A stretch of 64,000 bases of DNA from Ruegeria pomeroyi (lineage in GTDB: Bacteria > Pseudomonadota > Alphaproteobacteria > Rhodobacterales > Rhodobacteraceae), in assembly GCF_021405525.1 (NCBI RefSeq), contig NZ_JAGQAG010000003.1:1-64000 (forward strand), in the 5' to 3' direction. Below are positions 26,112 through 34,997 of the stretch, one piece after another. The notes below the pieces were generated by a model, which made no database searches, was not told where the DNA came from, and was given only the letters and a program-made list of their open reading frames with translations. Numbering within the stretch: the first letter of the stretch is position 1; every line of letters begins with the position of its first letter. The translations under genes were made by a program, and so were the position numbers.

Positions 26112-27311
26112 CTAGTTCTTCAGCAATTCGCCAGAGATGATGAGTTTGCGAACCTCCTGGGTGCCTGCGCCGACCTCAAGCACGCGACCGGTCCGGTATA
26201 GCCGGTTCACTTCTGTATCACGCATGTAACCCGAGCCGCCGTGAATCTGGACAGCTTTGTCCAGCACGAAGGATGTCGCCTCAGCGGCCTTGTAGATCGC
26301 CGCAGCGGTGAGCTTGTGTATTTCGCCGCGCCCGCCTTCGCCCTCTTCGAGGCCTTCACACATGGCAGCGGTGCGCAAGGACAGGCTCCGCGCGGCCTCG
26401 ATCTGCGTATACATGTCGGCCAGCATCGCCTGAACCATCTGAAAACTGGCGATCGGTTTGCCGAATTGCTGGCGTGTCTTGGCGTAATCGATGGAAATAT
26501 CCAGCGCCCGCTGCGCAATGCCCAGAGCGTTGAAACAGACGATGGCACGTTCCAGATCAAGTCCGGACATGGTAACGGCAACCCCGCCATCCAGCTTGCC
26601 GACCATGTTTCTGGCCGGAACACGGCAATCTTCGAATACCAGTTCGCCCGTCGGCGAGCCCCGGAATCCCATCTTGTTCAGCTTCTGCGCCACCTTGAAA
26701 CCGGGCGTGTCGGTTTCCACGATAAAGGCGGAAATGCCCTTGGCCCCTTTTTCGGGCGATGTCTTGGCATAGACCAGCACCAGATCGGCAATCGGCCCAT
26801 TGGTGATGTAGATCTTGGCGCCGTTCAGGATGTAGTCGTCGCCATCCTTTTTGGCCGTGGTCCGCATCGAGCCAAGCGCATCAGACCCCGCGCCGGGTTC
26901 GGTCAGACCCAGGGCACCCACCAGCGTGCCGTCGCACAGACCTGGCAGGTATTTTCGGCGCAACTCGTCATTGGCGTTGCGATAGATATTATTGACGCAG
27001 AGGTTGTCGTGCGCCACATGGGTCAGTCCGATGGCCGCCGAGGCGCGCGACATTTCCTCGGTGATGATACAGGCCGAGGTAAAATCGAGCCCGGCACCGC
27101 CGAATTCCGTCGGCACGTTCAGTCCCAGGTAGCCCATTTCGCCCAGCTTGGGGAAAACCGAAGACGGCAGGTCATCAGTATCGTCCATTTCCGCATTCAG
27201 ATGGTGGAATTCGGACATGAAGAACTTGCCGGCCTGATCGGCCAGGGCCTGCTGTTCGTCCGTCATGAAATGTGTTGGCAGAGCGGTGTCGTTGCGCAGT
27301 TGCTTGTTCAT
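26112..27311 (-). CDS. Isovaleryl-CoA dehydrogenase-type acyl-CoA dehydrogenase (paralogue B)
   Basis: A 399-residue ACAD. LTEPGAGSDALGSMRT contacts FAD. VTMSGLDLERAIV is the helix-G segment where isovaleryl-CoA dehydrogenase carries its catalytic Glu, while the C-terminal loop reads EVGAGTQEVRK with no Glu at the medium-chain position. It is closely related to the gene just upstream (27325-28539), sharing AKIYITNGPIADL-type and QFGKPIASFQM segments, so a tandem duplication is likely. Start 27311 (MNKQLRN) gives the family's N-terminus; the ATG at 27455 would overlap the paralogue. Probably a branched acyl-CoA dehydrogenase such as citronellyl-CoA or isovaleryl-CoA dehydrogenase. Confidence 0.86.
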   Translation of the reverse strand: MNKQLRNDTALPTHFMTDEQQALADQAGKFFMSEFHHLNAEMDDTDDLPSSVFPKLGEMGYLGLNVPTEFGGAGLDFTSACIITEEMSRASAAIGLTHVAHDNLCVNNIYRNANDELRRKYLPGLCDGTLVGALGLTEPGAGSDALGSMRTTAKKDGDDYILNGAKIYITNGPIADLVLVYAKTSPEKGAKGISAFIVETDTPGFKVAQKLNKMGFRGSPTGELVFEDCRVPARNMVGKLDGGVAVTMSGLDLERAIVCFNALGIAQRALDISIDYAKTRQQFGKPIASFQMVQAMLADMYTQIEAARSLSLRTAAMCEGLEEGEGGRGEIHKLTAAAIYKAAEATSFVLDKAVQIHGGSGYMRDTEVNRLYRTGRVLEVGAGTQEVRKLIISGELLKN

Positions 27312-27324
27312 TGTCTCGTCCCCC

Positions 27325-28539
27325 TCAGGCGCGCAAAAGTTCTTCGGCAATGATGATCTTGCGGACTTCGCTTGTTCCCGCGCCGATCTCCAACAATTTG
27401 TTGGCGCGGAACAGCCGGTTGATCTCGGTGTCCTGCATGTAGCCAGAGCCACCATGAATATGACAGGCTTCGGTCACCGCCTTGTTGAATGCCTCGCCTG
27501 CGTAAAGACAGGCCGCCGCGGTCAGTTTGTGGATTTCGCCACGGCCCCCGGCCCCTTTTGGTAGGCCCGTACAGGCGGCCAGTGCCCGATAACCGAATGC
27601 GCGCGCGGTTTCGACCTCGGTGTAGATCTCGGCCAGTTTCGACTGCATCATCTGGAAACTTGCAATCGGTTTGCCGAATTGTTCGCGAATCTTGGCGTAT
27701 TCCAGCCCTAGTTCCAGGGCGCGTTCGGCCATGCCAACGCAGACTGAGGCAACCATAGCACGCTCCAGATCCAACCCGCTCATTACCACCGAAACGCCGG
27801 TGTTTTCCGGTCCAACCATGGCGGATGCGGGTACGCGGCAATCCTCAAACACCAGTTCTCCGGTTGGCGAGCCGCGAAAGCCCATCTTGTCAAGCTTTTG
27901 CGCCACCTTGAAACCGGGATTGTCCGTCTCGATGATGAAAGCAGAAATGCCCTTGGCGCCCTTCGACTTGTCGGTTTTGGCATAAAGCAGGATCACATCG
28001 GCAATGGGGCCGTTGGTGATGTAAATCTTCGAGCCGTTGATGACATAATCATCACCGTCGCGGCGGGCAGTTGTGGCCATGGATCCGAGCGCATCGGATC
28101 CCGCACCCGGTTCGGTCAGGCCCAAAGCACCAACCAGCTCGCCCGAGCAAAGGCCCGGCACGTATTTCTTCACATGCTCTTCGGATCCATTGCGCAGCAG
28201 GTTATTCAGGCACAGGTTGTCATGCGCCCCGTGTGAGAGGCCCACAGCCGGATTCCACTTCGAAATCACCTCGGACACCAGCGCCTGGGTGAACTCGTTC
28301 TGTCCCGATCCGCCAAGCTCTTCGGGTGCGGTAATCCCCAGCAGGCCCAGCTCGCCCATCTGCTTGAACAGATCATCGGGCCACCATTCCTCGTCATCCA
28401 TACGCGCTTGCAGTGGGTGTAGCACCTCGCGCGACACCCGATCCACGTGATCGACGATCTGCCGTTGCTCATCAGTCAAAGAATAGTTCGCCCTGATGGC
28501 TTCCAGATCAGCCGAGATGGCCTCACTTTGAGTGGTCAT
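27325..28539 (-). CDS. Isovaleryl-CoA dehydrogenase-type acyl-CoA dehydrogenase (paralogue A)
   Basis: A 404-residue ACAD, promoter-proximal gene of the minus operon. LTEPGAGSDALGSMATT, SVVMSGLDLERAMV (IVD-type catalytic Glu) and EIGAGTSEVRKIII are present. GGGAGGATG precedes the ATG at 28539; a much longer in-frame extension to 29325 is the antisense of the divergent crotonase gene and is not coding. Together with its downstream paralogue it may form a heteromer or handle two successive branched substrates. Confidence 0.87.
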   Translation of the reverse strand: MTTQSEAISADLEAIRANYSLTDEQRQIVDHVDRVSREVLHPLQARMDDEEWWPDDLFKQMGELGLLGITAPEELGGSGQNEFTQALVSEVISKWNPAVGLSHGAHDNLCLNNLLRNGSEEHVKKYVPGLCSGELVGALGLTEPGAGSDALGSMATTARRDGDDYVINGSKIYITNGPIADVILLYAKTDKSKGAKGISAFIIETDNPGFKVAQKLDKMGFRGSPTGELVFEDCRVPASAMVGPENTGVSVVMSGLDLERAMVASVCVGMAERALELGLEYAKIREQFGKPIASFQMMQSKLAEIYTEVETARAFGYRALAACTGLPKGAGGRGEIHKLTAAACLYAGEAFNKAVTEACHIHGGSGYMQDTEINRLFRANKLLEIGAGTSEVRKIIIAEELLRA

Positions 28540-28580
28540 ATCATCCTCCCGAAAAATGTCGTCCGCCGTGTTGACCAAAA

Positions 28581-28596
28581 TCAAACATATGTTAGA
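28581..28596. promoter_or_regulatory. Operator palindrome TCAAACA-TA-TGTTAGA (site 3)
   Basis: One mismatch from the perfect palindrome of sites 1 and 2, in the 138-base divergent region between the minus ACAD operon and the plus crotonase-atuA operon. A TTGACC (28571-28576) upstream and GAAAAT (28595-28600) downstream fit a plus-strand promoter with the operator between -35 and -10. AAATAGATCAAGC after the right arm is shared with sites 1 and 4. Confidence 0.7.
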
Positions 28597-28677
28597 AAAT
28601 AGATCAAGCCAAGCTTTTGACGACCTGACGTAAGAAAGCGCGGTGTCCTGCAATACAGAGGGGGGGGAGCTTCGGAA

Positions 28678-29463
28678 ATGACTGAGAGCGTTGTTCAATC
28701 GCAGGCGCTCGGCAAAGAAGTGCGTATCACGATTCGACGTCCTGACAATCGAAATGCCCTCAACCGTGAGGTCGCAGACGGGATCATGGCCGCCATATGT
28801 GCTGCCGAGAGGGACAGCGATTGCCGCGTGATCGTTCTGACCGGCGAGGGCGAGCGCGCCTTCTGTGCCGGGGGCGACATCAAGGCGGGGGCGGATGGCG
28901 GCCCGTTTGTTCAGGATCCGGCGGACCCGGATCATTTTGCCGGAAGGTTGTTCGAGACGATACAGGCGTGCCGAAAGCCAACGATCGCGCGCATCAATGG
29001 CGTCGCTATGGGGGCAGGAGCGGGCATCATCTGTGCCTGCGATCTGGCTGTGATGGCGGATCATGCTCGCATCGGAACGCCGGAAGTGAAGGTGGGTCTG
29101 TTTCCCATGACGATCGTGCCACCCATGATGCGCGTGCTGCCCCGGCGGAGGCTGATGGAGATGTTCATCACCGGCGTTCCTCTGACGGCCGAGGAAGCCC
29201 TGCAGTTCAATCTGGTCAACTATGTGACCGATGCCGCGGGGCTGGACGACAAGGTTGCAGAACTGGTTGCCCAGATCGCCGCGCAGTCGCCGAGCGCGAT
29301 CCGGCTGGGAAAATACGCCTGTCACGCGATGGAGGACATGACCTATCCGCAGCAGATGCGGTTTGCAGAAACACTGTTACCGCGTGTGGCGCAGACCGAA
29401 GACGCGCGCGAAGGCTTTGATGCCTTTATTGAGAAGCGCAAACCCGAATGGACGGGCCGCTGA
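28678..29463 (+). CDS. Enoyl-CoA hydratase family protein, AtuE/LiuC-like
   Basis: A 261-residue crotonase. The oxyanion loop is RAFCAGGDIKAGA. GVAMGAGAGIICACD has Gly at the crotonase Glu144 site, and IGTPEVKVGLFP keeps the Glu164 equivalent. This one-Glu layout is that of methylglutaconyl-CoA hydratase and the related isohexenylglutaconyl-CoA hydratase AtuE. It heads the operon with atuA and the split carboxylase, so hydration of the carboxylated product is the natural role. A purine-rich GGGGAGC lies before the ATG. Confidence 0.82.
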   Translation: MTESVVQSQALGKEVRITIRRPDNRNALNREVADGIMAAICAAERDSDCRVIVLTGEGERAFCAGGDIKAGADGGPFVQDPADPDHFAGRLFETIQACRKPTIARINGVAMGAGAGIICACDLAVMADHARIGTPEVKVGLFPMTIVPPMMRVLPRRRLMEMFITGVPLTAEEALQFNLVNYVTDAAGLDDKVAELVAQIAAQSPSAIRLGKYACHAMEDMTYPQQMRFAETLLPRVAQTEDAREGFDAFIEKRKPEWTGR

Positions 29464-29484
29464 TCAAACGGGGAGGAGAGGAAT

Positions 29485-31284
29485 ATGTCGGAACGAAAGC
29501 TGCGCATCGGATGCGCGTCGGGTTTCTGGGGCGATACGCCGGAAGCGATCGGTCAACTGGTCTCAAAGGGCGAGATCGACTATCTGGTGTTTGACTATCT
29601 GGCAGAGGTGACAATGTCGCTGATGGCGCGGGCCCGCGCCAAAGCGCCCGAGTCGGGCTATGCGCCGGACTTCGTCAAGGCGCTGGCACCCTGGTTGTCG
29701 GATATCAAGGCAAAAGGGATCAAGGTCGTTGCCAATGCAGGGGGCGTGAACCCGCGTGGCTGCAGCGATGCGCTTGCCAAAGCCGCCGCCCAGGCCGGGA
29801 TCGATCTGTCCGTCGGAGTCGTGCTAGGCGATGACCTGTTGCCCAGGGCCGATGAAATTCGCAAAAACGGTCAGACGGAAATGTTCTCGGGTGTCGCATT
29901 TCCAGATGATATCTGGAGCATGAATGCCTATCTGGGTGCCCGCCCCATCGCTGCCGCGCTGGATGCCGGGGCCGACATCGTGATCACCGGACGCTGCGCC
30001 GACAGCGCGGTCGCGCTTGGTCCCCTGATGCATGAATACGGTTGGGGCGACGATGACTGGGACAAGCTCAGCCAGGGATCGCTGGCCGGCCACCTGATCG
30101 AATGCGGCCCCCAGGGAACCGGCGGCAACTTCACCGACTGGCAGGACGTGCCGGGTTGGGACAATATGGGCATGCCCATCGTCGAGGTGTCCGAAGACGG
30201 CAGTTTCATCATGACCAAGACGCCTGACACCGGCGGGCTGGTCGTGCCCGGGTCAGTCGGAGAGCAGATGCTCTATGAAATCGGGGACCCGCGCGCCTAC
30301 CTGTTGCCCGACGTGATCTGCGACTGGTCCGGGGTCACCCTGGAACAGGTCGGACCCGACCGGGTGCTGGTCAAGGGCGGCAGGGGGCTTGGGCGCACCG
30401 ACAGCTACAAGGTGTCGGCGACCCATGCCGATGGCTGGCGCGCGGTCTCTACCCTGACACTGGCCGCGATTGACGCACCCGCCAAGGCCGAACGTGTGGC
30501 CGAGGCGATCCTGACCCGCTGTCGCCGGATTTTCCGCGACCGCAACATGGGAGATTTCCGGCAGGTCAGCGTCGAGGTGCTGGGGGCCGAGGCGGCCTAC
30601 GGCGCAAATGCGCGCGCCCGGACCCGCGAGGTGGTGCTCAAGATCGGCGCGGTCCATGACGATCGCGCCGCGCTGAACATCTTTGCCGGCGAAATCGCAC
30701 CGATGGCGATTTCGACCGCGCAGGGTCTGACCGGGTTCTTCGCCGGACGGCCAAAGGTGCAGCCGGTGGTCCGTCTATTTTCCTTCCTTCAGAGCAAGGC
30801 CGAAACCCCCGTCGCGGTCGAGGTCGACGGCAAGGATGTGCCCGTGAGCGTGGCCACTACGCCAGTCCACCTTGATCCGCCTGCCGCACCGCCCGCAGAT
30901 AGCCGCGAGCCCGGTCCGGACGTTGTCAAGGTCCGCCTCGTCGATTTGGCCTGGGGCCGCTCGGGCGACAAGGGGGACATCGCCAATATCGGCATCCTCG
31001 CGCGCAAGCCGGACTACCTACCATATATCCGCTCGGCTCTCAGCGAAGAGGTGGTGAAGGACTATTTCGCCCATGTCTGCGACGGCAGGGTAGAACGGTT
31101 CGACTTGCCTGGAAGCCATTCGCTGAATTTCCTGTTGCATGAATCGCTTGGCGGTGGCGGCATCGCCTCGGTCCGCATAGACCCGCAGGGCAAAGGGTTC
31201 GCGCAGATGCTGCTTGATATCGAAATTCCCGTGCCAGCCGATCTGGCCGCACGTGACGGACTGAATGCCGCGGCCCGGAACTAA
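29485..31284 (+). CDS. atuA: Acyclic terpene utilisation protein AtuA family (DUF1446)
   Basis: A 599-residue protein of the AtuA family. The N-terminal part reads RIGCASGFWGDTPEAIGQLV and DYLVFDYLAEVTMSLMARAR, then NAGGVNPRGC and GADIVITGRCADSAV, all typical of DUF1446. The C-terminal part (about 475-590) with LVDLAWGRSGDKGDIANIGI and SHSLNFLLHESLGGGG is the appended second domain, separate in some genomes. atuA is required for citronellol and geraniol degradation in Pseudomonas, but its reaction is not established. GGGGAGGAGAGG precedes the ATG. Its place beside a carboxylase and crotonase parallels the atu cluster. Confidence 0.85.
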   Translation: MSERKLRIGCASGFWGDTPEAIGQLVSKGEIDYLVFDYLAEVTMSLMARARAKAPESGYAPDFVKALAPWLSDIKAKGIKVVANAGGVNPRGCSDALAKAAAQAGIDLSVGVVLGDDLLPRADEIRKNGQTEMFSGVAFPDDIWSMNAYLGARPIAAALDAGADIVITGRCADSAVALGPLMHEYGWGDDDWDKLSQGSLAGHLIECGPQGTGGNFTDWQDVPGWDNMGMPIVEVSEDGSFIMTKTPDTGGLVVPGSVGEQMLYEIGDPRAYLLPDVICDWSGVTLEQVGPDRVLVKGGRGLGRTDSYKVSATHADGWRAVSTLTLAAIDAPAKAERVAEAILTRCRRIFRDRNMGDFRQVSVEVLGAEAAYGANARARTREVVLKIGAVHDDRAALNIFAGEIAPMAISTAQGLTGFFAGRPKVQPVVRLFSFLQSKAETPVAVEVDGKDVPVSVATTPVHLDPPAAPPADSREPGPDVVKVRLVDLAWGRSGDKGDIANIGILARKPDYLPYIRSALSEEVVKDYFAHVCDGRVERFDLPGSHSLNFLLHESLGGGGIASVRIDPQGKGFAQMLLDIEIPVPADLAARDGLNAAARN

Positions 31285-31296
31285 GAGGACGACACC

Positions 31297-32766
31297 ATGA
31301 CCATTTCGAAACTCCTGGTCGCCAATCGGGGCGAGATCGCGGCGCGCGTGTTGCGCACCGCTAAGGCCCGCGGGCTTGCGACTGCCGTGTTGCGTCATGT
31401 CGCCGAGCAAGAGGGGCCGGCGCATCTGATCGCAGATGAGGTCGTGATGATCGACGGCCCGACGCCCGTGGCCGCCTATCTCGATATTCCTCAGATCGTC
31501 GAAGCCGCCAAAGGGATCGGCGCGGACGCGGTTCATCCCGGCTATGGCTTTCTGTCAGAGAATGCCGGTTTTGTCGCGGCGCTGGAAAAAGCCGGAGTGA
31601 CCTTTGTCGGCCCGACGTCCGAGGTCATCGACCTGATGGGGGACAAGGTCCGCGCCCGCGCCTTCGTCGAGGAACGCGGGTTTCCCGTCGCCCCCTCGGC
31701 CATCGAGGATGATGATCCGGCGAGCTTTGTCGAACGCGCCCGCGCCGTTGGCTATCCGCTGCTCATCAAGCCCTCGGCCGGCGGTGGCGGCAAGGGCATG
31801 CGCGTCGTACGCGAGGACAGCACGCTGGAGACCGAAATCGAAACCGCGCGCCGCGAAGGCGAACGATATTTCGGCGACGGGCGGCTTTTCGTCGAACGCT
31901 ATATCGAACGCCCGCGCCATATCGAGGTGCAGGTGATGGGCGACGGACAGGGCAACGTGGTCCATTTCTGGGAACGTGAATGTTCGATCCAGCGCCGGTT
32001 CCAGAAGATTATCGAGGAAACGCCGTCACCGGCGCTGACCCCCGAGCAACGGGATGAGATCTGCGAGACCGCTGCCGGAATTGCCCGCGCCGTCAAATAC
32101 CGCGGGGCAGGGACTGTCGAATTCATCTATGCACAGGATGGGGCCTTTTATTTCCTGGAAATGAACACCCGCCTTCAGGTCGAACATCCGGTGACCGAGA
32201 TGGTAACCGGCTTTGATCTGGTTGCCGAGCAGCTGCGTGTCGCGGCGGGCGACGGGCTGAGCGCCGTGCAGGCGGATATTCCCCAAACCGGACACTCGAT
32301 CGAACTGCGCATCTGTGCCGAGGATGCGACCGCCGATTTTCGCCCCGCGATCGGCAATATCCTGCTGCTGGACGAACCCCAGGGCGAGGGGATCCGCGTA
32401 GACAGCGGCATTCTGGATGGCGGCAAGGTAACGACCGACTTCGACCCGATGTTGTCCAAGCTGATCGTGCATGGCCCGGATCGCGCGCAGGCCATCGCCC
32501 GTGCCCGGAGCGCGGTGCAAAGCTATGTGATTCTCGGGGTAACGACCAACACCGGTTACCTGGATGCAATCCTTGCACATCCGGATTTCGCCTCTGGTGA
32601 CGTTTCAACTGGCTTCCTGGCTGAACAATCCGAAACGCTAACCGCGCCGGGCGAAGATGTCTCTGACTTGCTGATAGCGGCGGCGGCCCTATCGGACGAG
32701 CGCCTGGTGAGTGACGTAATGCAGATACCGGAAATGTACCGCAAGATGGGTGGGTGGAGAAACTGA
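31297..32766 (+). CDS. Biotin carboxylase subunit without carrier domain, system 2 (geranyl-CoA carboxylase-like)
   Basis: A 489-residue biotin carboxylase: LLVANRGEIAARVLRTA, the ATP-grasp loop KPSAGGGGKGMRVV and EMNTRLQVEHPVTEMV are complete. The chain stops after the biotin carboxylase C-domain; the carrier is the next, separate gene. In most geranyl- and methylcrotonyl-CoA carboxylases the two are fused. The stop overlaps the BCCP start as TGATG, keeping the subunits in step. The AtuA neighbour suggests an isoprenoid acyl-CoA as substrate. Confidence 0.87.
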   Translation: MTISKLLVANRGEIAARVLRTAKARGLATAVLRHVAEQEGPAHLIADEVVMIDGPTPVAAYLDIPQIVEAAKGIGADAVHPGYGFLSENAGFVAALEKAGVTFVGPTSEVIDLMGDKVRARAFVEERGFPVAPSAIEDDDPASFVERARAVGYPLLIKPSAGGGGKGMRVVREDSTLETEIETARREGERYFGDGRLFVERYIERPRHIEVQVMGDGQGNVVHFWERECSIQRRFQKIIEETPSPALTPEQRDEICETAAGIARAVKYRGAGTVEFIYAQDGAFYFLEMNTRLQVEHPVTEMVTGFDLVAEQLRVAAGDGLSAVQADIPQTGHSIELRICAEDATADFRPAIGNILLLDEPQGEGIRVDSGILDGGKVTTDFDPMLSKLIVHGPDRAQAIARARSAVQSYVILGVTTNTGYLDAILAHPDFASGDVSTGFLAEQSETLTAPGEDVSDLLIAAAALSDERLVSDVMQIPEMYRKMGGWRN

Positions 32767-33269
32767 TGCAACGGATTTTTCAGATCGACGGAGAAGAGAC
32801 TGATTGCTGGCTGGGTCATGATGGCAGCCGGTTCGTGCTCAACACCCCCACTGGCGCTGTTGCCTGCCAATTGGATCCGACGGGTCTGCCGGGCGGTTAC
32901 AAGCTGCGGGCCAAGGGTGTTGTGCGCGAATTGCGACTGGCCGTGGGGCCGGAAGCAACTTTTGTGCACATGGACGGGCGAACCTACGAAGTCGGGCGGG
33001 TTGATCCCGCCGAACGCCTGGCCGGAAGCGACGGTGGCGCGAGCGACGACCGATTGGTGGCGCCCATGCCGGGTGTCGTGGTGTCAGTTGCGGTTAAACC
33101 CGGCGATGCGGTTGAAGAAGGCCAGCCACTTCTGGTGATCGAAAGCATGAAGTTGGAAACCACACTGACGGCGCCGCGCGACGGGGTCGTTGCCGAAATG
33201 CCATTCGCCGAAGGCGACAGTTTTGGTCTGAAAGACATCCTGGCCCAATTGGCTCCGGAGGAGGAGTGA
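32766..33269 (+). CDS. Biotin carboxyl carrier protein, system 2
   Basis: A 167-residue carrier. The C-terminal biotinyl domain has APMPGVVVSVAVKPGDAVEEG then VIESMKLETT, with the biotin-accepting Lys at about 129. The first 95 residues (FQIDGEETDCWLGHDGSRF onward) resemble the BT/middle domain of fused alpha subunits, so the gene looks like a fused subunit split at the BC boundary. ATG 32766 overlaps the BC stop; GTG 32754 is a less likely start. It shuttles carboxybiotin between the neighbouring BC and CT subunits. Confidence 0.87.
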   Translation: MQRIFQIDGEETDCWLGHDGSRFVLNTPTGAVACQLDPTGLPGGYKLRAKGVVRELRLAVGPEATFVHMDGRTYEVGRVDPAERLAGSDGGASDDRLVAPMPGVVVSVAVKPGDAVEEGQPLLVIESMKLETTLTAPRDGVVAEMPFAEGDSFGLKDILAQLAPEEE

Positions 33270-33271
33270 CC

Positions 33272-34879
33272 ATGCGCAGAATTGAAAGTCAGATCGACAC
33301 CAATGCCGCCGACTACAAGGCAAATTTCGCCGCCATGTCTGAACGGCTGAAGGAATTCCACGCTCGCCAGCACGCGGCGCGTTTCGAACGTCCGCAACGC
33401 GATATCGACCGCCTCGCCCGCCAGAACAAACTGGGCGTGCGCGAGCGGTTGAAACTGCTGCTGGACCCCGGCACTCCGTTTTTGGAATTTTCAACCCTGG
33501 CGGCCTGTCGTGAATATGACGGGGTGGTGCCCGGCGCAGGCGTGGTTACGGGGATCGGCATCGTGCAAGGCCGCGAGGTCGCCATTCATGCCAATGATGC
33601 CAGCGTCAAGGGCGGTGCCTGGTATCCGCATACCGTGAAAAAGGTCGTGCGTCTTCTGGATGTCGCGCTGGAAAACCGTCTGCCGGTCATCCATATCTGC
33701 GACAGCGCGGGCGGTTTCCTGCCGCTGCAGCACGGGGTGTTTCCCGACCGGTATCTGGGCGGGCGGGTGTTCCGCAACCAGGTCAAGCTGAGCCAGGCCA
33801 ATATCCCGCAGATTGCCGTGGTCGGCGGACACTGCACGGCTGGCGGTGCCTATGTGCCGACGCTGAGCGACTACAACATCATCATCGAAGGCACAGGCGC
33901 GATTTTCCTTGGCGGTCCCCCGCTGGTCAAGGCGGCTACCGGCGAAGAGGTCGGTGTTCAGGAGCTTGGCGGCGCGGTCATGCACACCTCGGTATCGGGC
34001 ACCGGCGACTATCGCGCCGCGACCGAACAACACGCCTTTTCACTGGCGCGCGAGATTGTCAGCCAATGGATGCGCACCCCGAAAACGATCATCGAAACCG
34101 CCGCTTTTGAAGAGCCATACTACGACCCCAAGGAGCTTTATGGGATCATCCCCAAGGACCGGAAAACCCAGTTTGATATGCGCGAGGTTCTGGCGCGGAT
34201 CGTCGATGGCTCGCGCTTTCACGAATACCAGCCCGACTATGGCACCACGATGGTTTGCGGCTTTGCCCATATCTGGGGTTACAAGGTCGGCATCCTTGCC
34301 AACAACGGGGTGCTGTTCAACGACAGTTCGCTCAAGGCAGCGCATTTCATGCAGTTGTGCAACCAGAACCGCACGCCTCTGGTCTTTTTCCAGAACATCA
34401 CCGGCTATATGGTGGGCCGCGAATACGAAGAACGAGGCATCGCCAAGGATGGCGCCAAGATGCTGATGGCGCAGGGCGGCTCGGTCGTGCCGAAGTTTAC
34501 CGTGATCGCCAATGCGTCTTACGGGGCCGGCAACTACGGGATGTGCGGACGGGCCTGGGACGCGCGCACGCTGTTCATGTGGCCCCAGGCCGAGATCGGC
34601 GTGATGGGGGCGGATCAGGCCGCAAATACCATGGCGGACGTCAAGATTCGGCAGCTTCAGCGCGAAGGCAAAGAGCTGACCGAAGAAGAAATCGCCGCGA
34701 TCCGCGAACCGGTGCTGGAAAAATACAAGCGCGATGTCGAGGCTTATACCTCGACCTCGGAATTGTGGGACGACGGCATCCTCGATCCGGCGGACACACG
34801 CAACGCGCTTGGCATGTCGATTTCTGCCTCGCTCAATGCACCGATCGACGATCCGCACTACGGGATCTTCCGTCTGTAA
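33272..34879 (+). CDS. Acyl-CoA carboxylase beta subunit (carboxyltransferase), system 2
   Basis: A 535-residue carboxyltransferase. GGHCTAGGAYVPTLSDY and ASYGAGNYGMCGRAWD are the two glycine-rich oxyanion loops. The acyl-binding segment CDSAGGFLPLQHGVFPDRY differs from the VDSGGAFLP of system 1, consistent with another substrate. The start is ATG 33272, 6 bases after GGAGGAG; a GTG at 33266 overlapping the BCCP stop is less likely. It is the last gene of the atuA operon before a strong hairpin. Confidence 0.88.
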   Translation: MRRIESQIDTNAADYKANFAAMSERLKEFHARQHAARFERPQRDIDRLARQNKLGVRERLKLLLDPGTPFLEFSTLAACREYDGVVPGAGVVTGIGIVQGREVAIHANDASVKGGAWYPHTVKKVVRLLDVALENRLPVIHICDSAGGFLPLQHGVFPDRYLGGRVFRNQVKLSQANIPQIAVVGGHCTAGGAYVPTLSDYNIIIEGTGAIFLGGPPLVKAATGEEVGVQELGGAVMHTSVSGTGDYRAATEQHAFSLAREIVSQWMRTPKTIIETAAFEEPYYDPKELYGIIPKDRKTQFDMREVLARIVDGSRFHEYQPDYGTTMVCGFAHIWGYKVGILANNGVLFNDSSLKAAHFMQLCNQNRTPLVFFQNITGYMVGREYEERGIAKDGAKMLMAQGGSVVPKFTVIANASYGAGNYGMCGRAWDARTLFMWPQAEIGVMGADQAANTMADVKIRQLQREGKELTEEEIAAIREPVLEKYKRDVEAYTSTSELWDDGILDPADTRNALGMSISASLNAPIDDPHYGIFRL

Positions 34880-34962
34880 AGGCTTGAGGGACGGCACACC
34901 GGGTCGGGGAGTGCCGTTCCGCGTCAAGGCGCTTCCATCTGGTGCTTTCGGAATCTGAAGTA

Positions 34963-34997
34963 GTCCTGACCGGTCCGGTTCCCGGACCGGTCAGGAC
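34963..34997. terminator. Bidirectional hairpin between convergent genes
   Basis: A perfect 16-base stem (GTCCTGACCGGTCCGG and its complement) with a three-base loop lies between the carboxyltransferase gene and the convergent paaY gene. Its right arm contains the paaY stop codon. No U-run follows, so it may terminate weakly or protect both 3' ends. Confidence 0.65.

Noticed and set aside
28540-29325. Long 5' extension of the ACAD frame at 27325-28539
   Set aside because: It is antisense to the well-supported crotonase gene and crosses the divergent promoter and operator; ATG 28539 has a good ribosome-binding site and family start.
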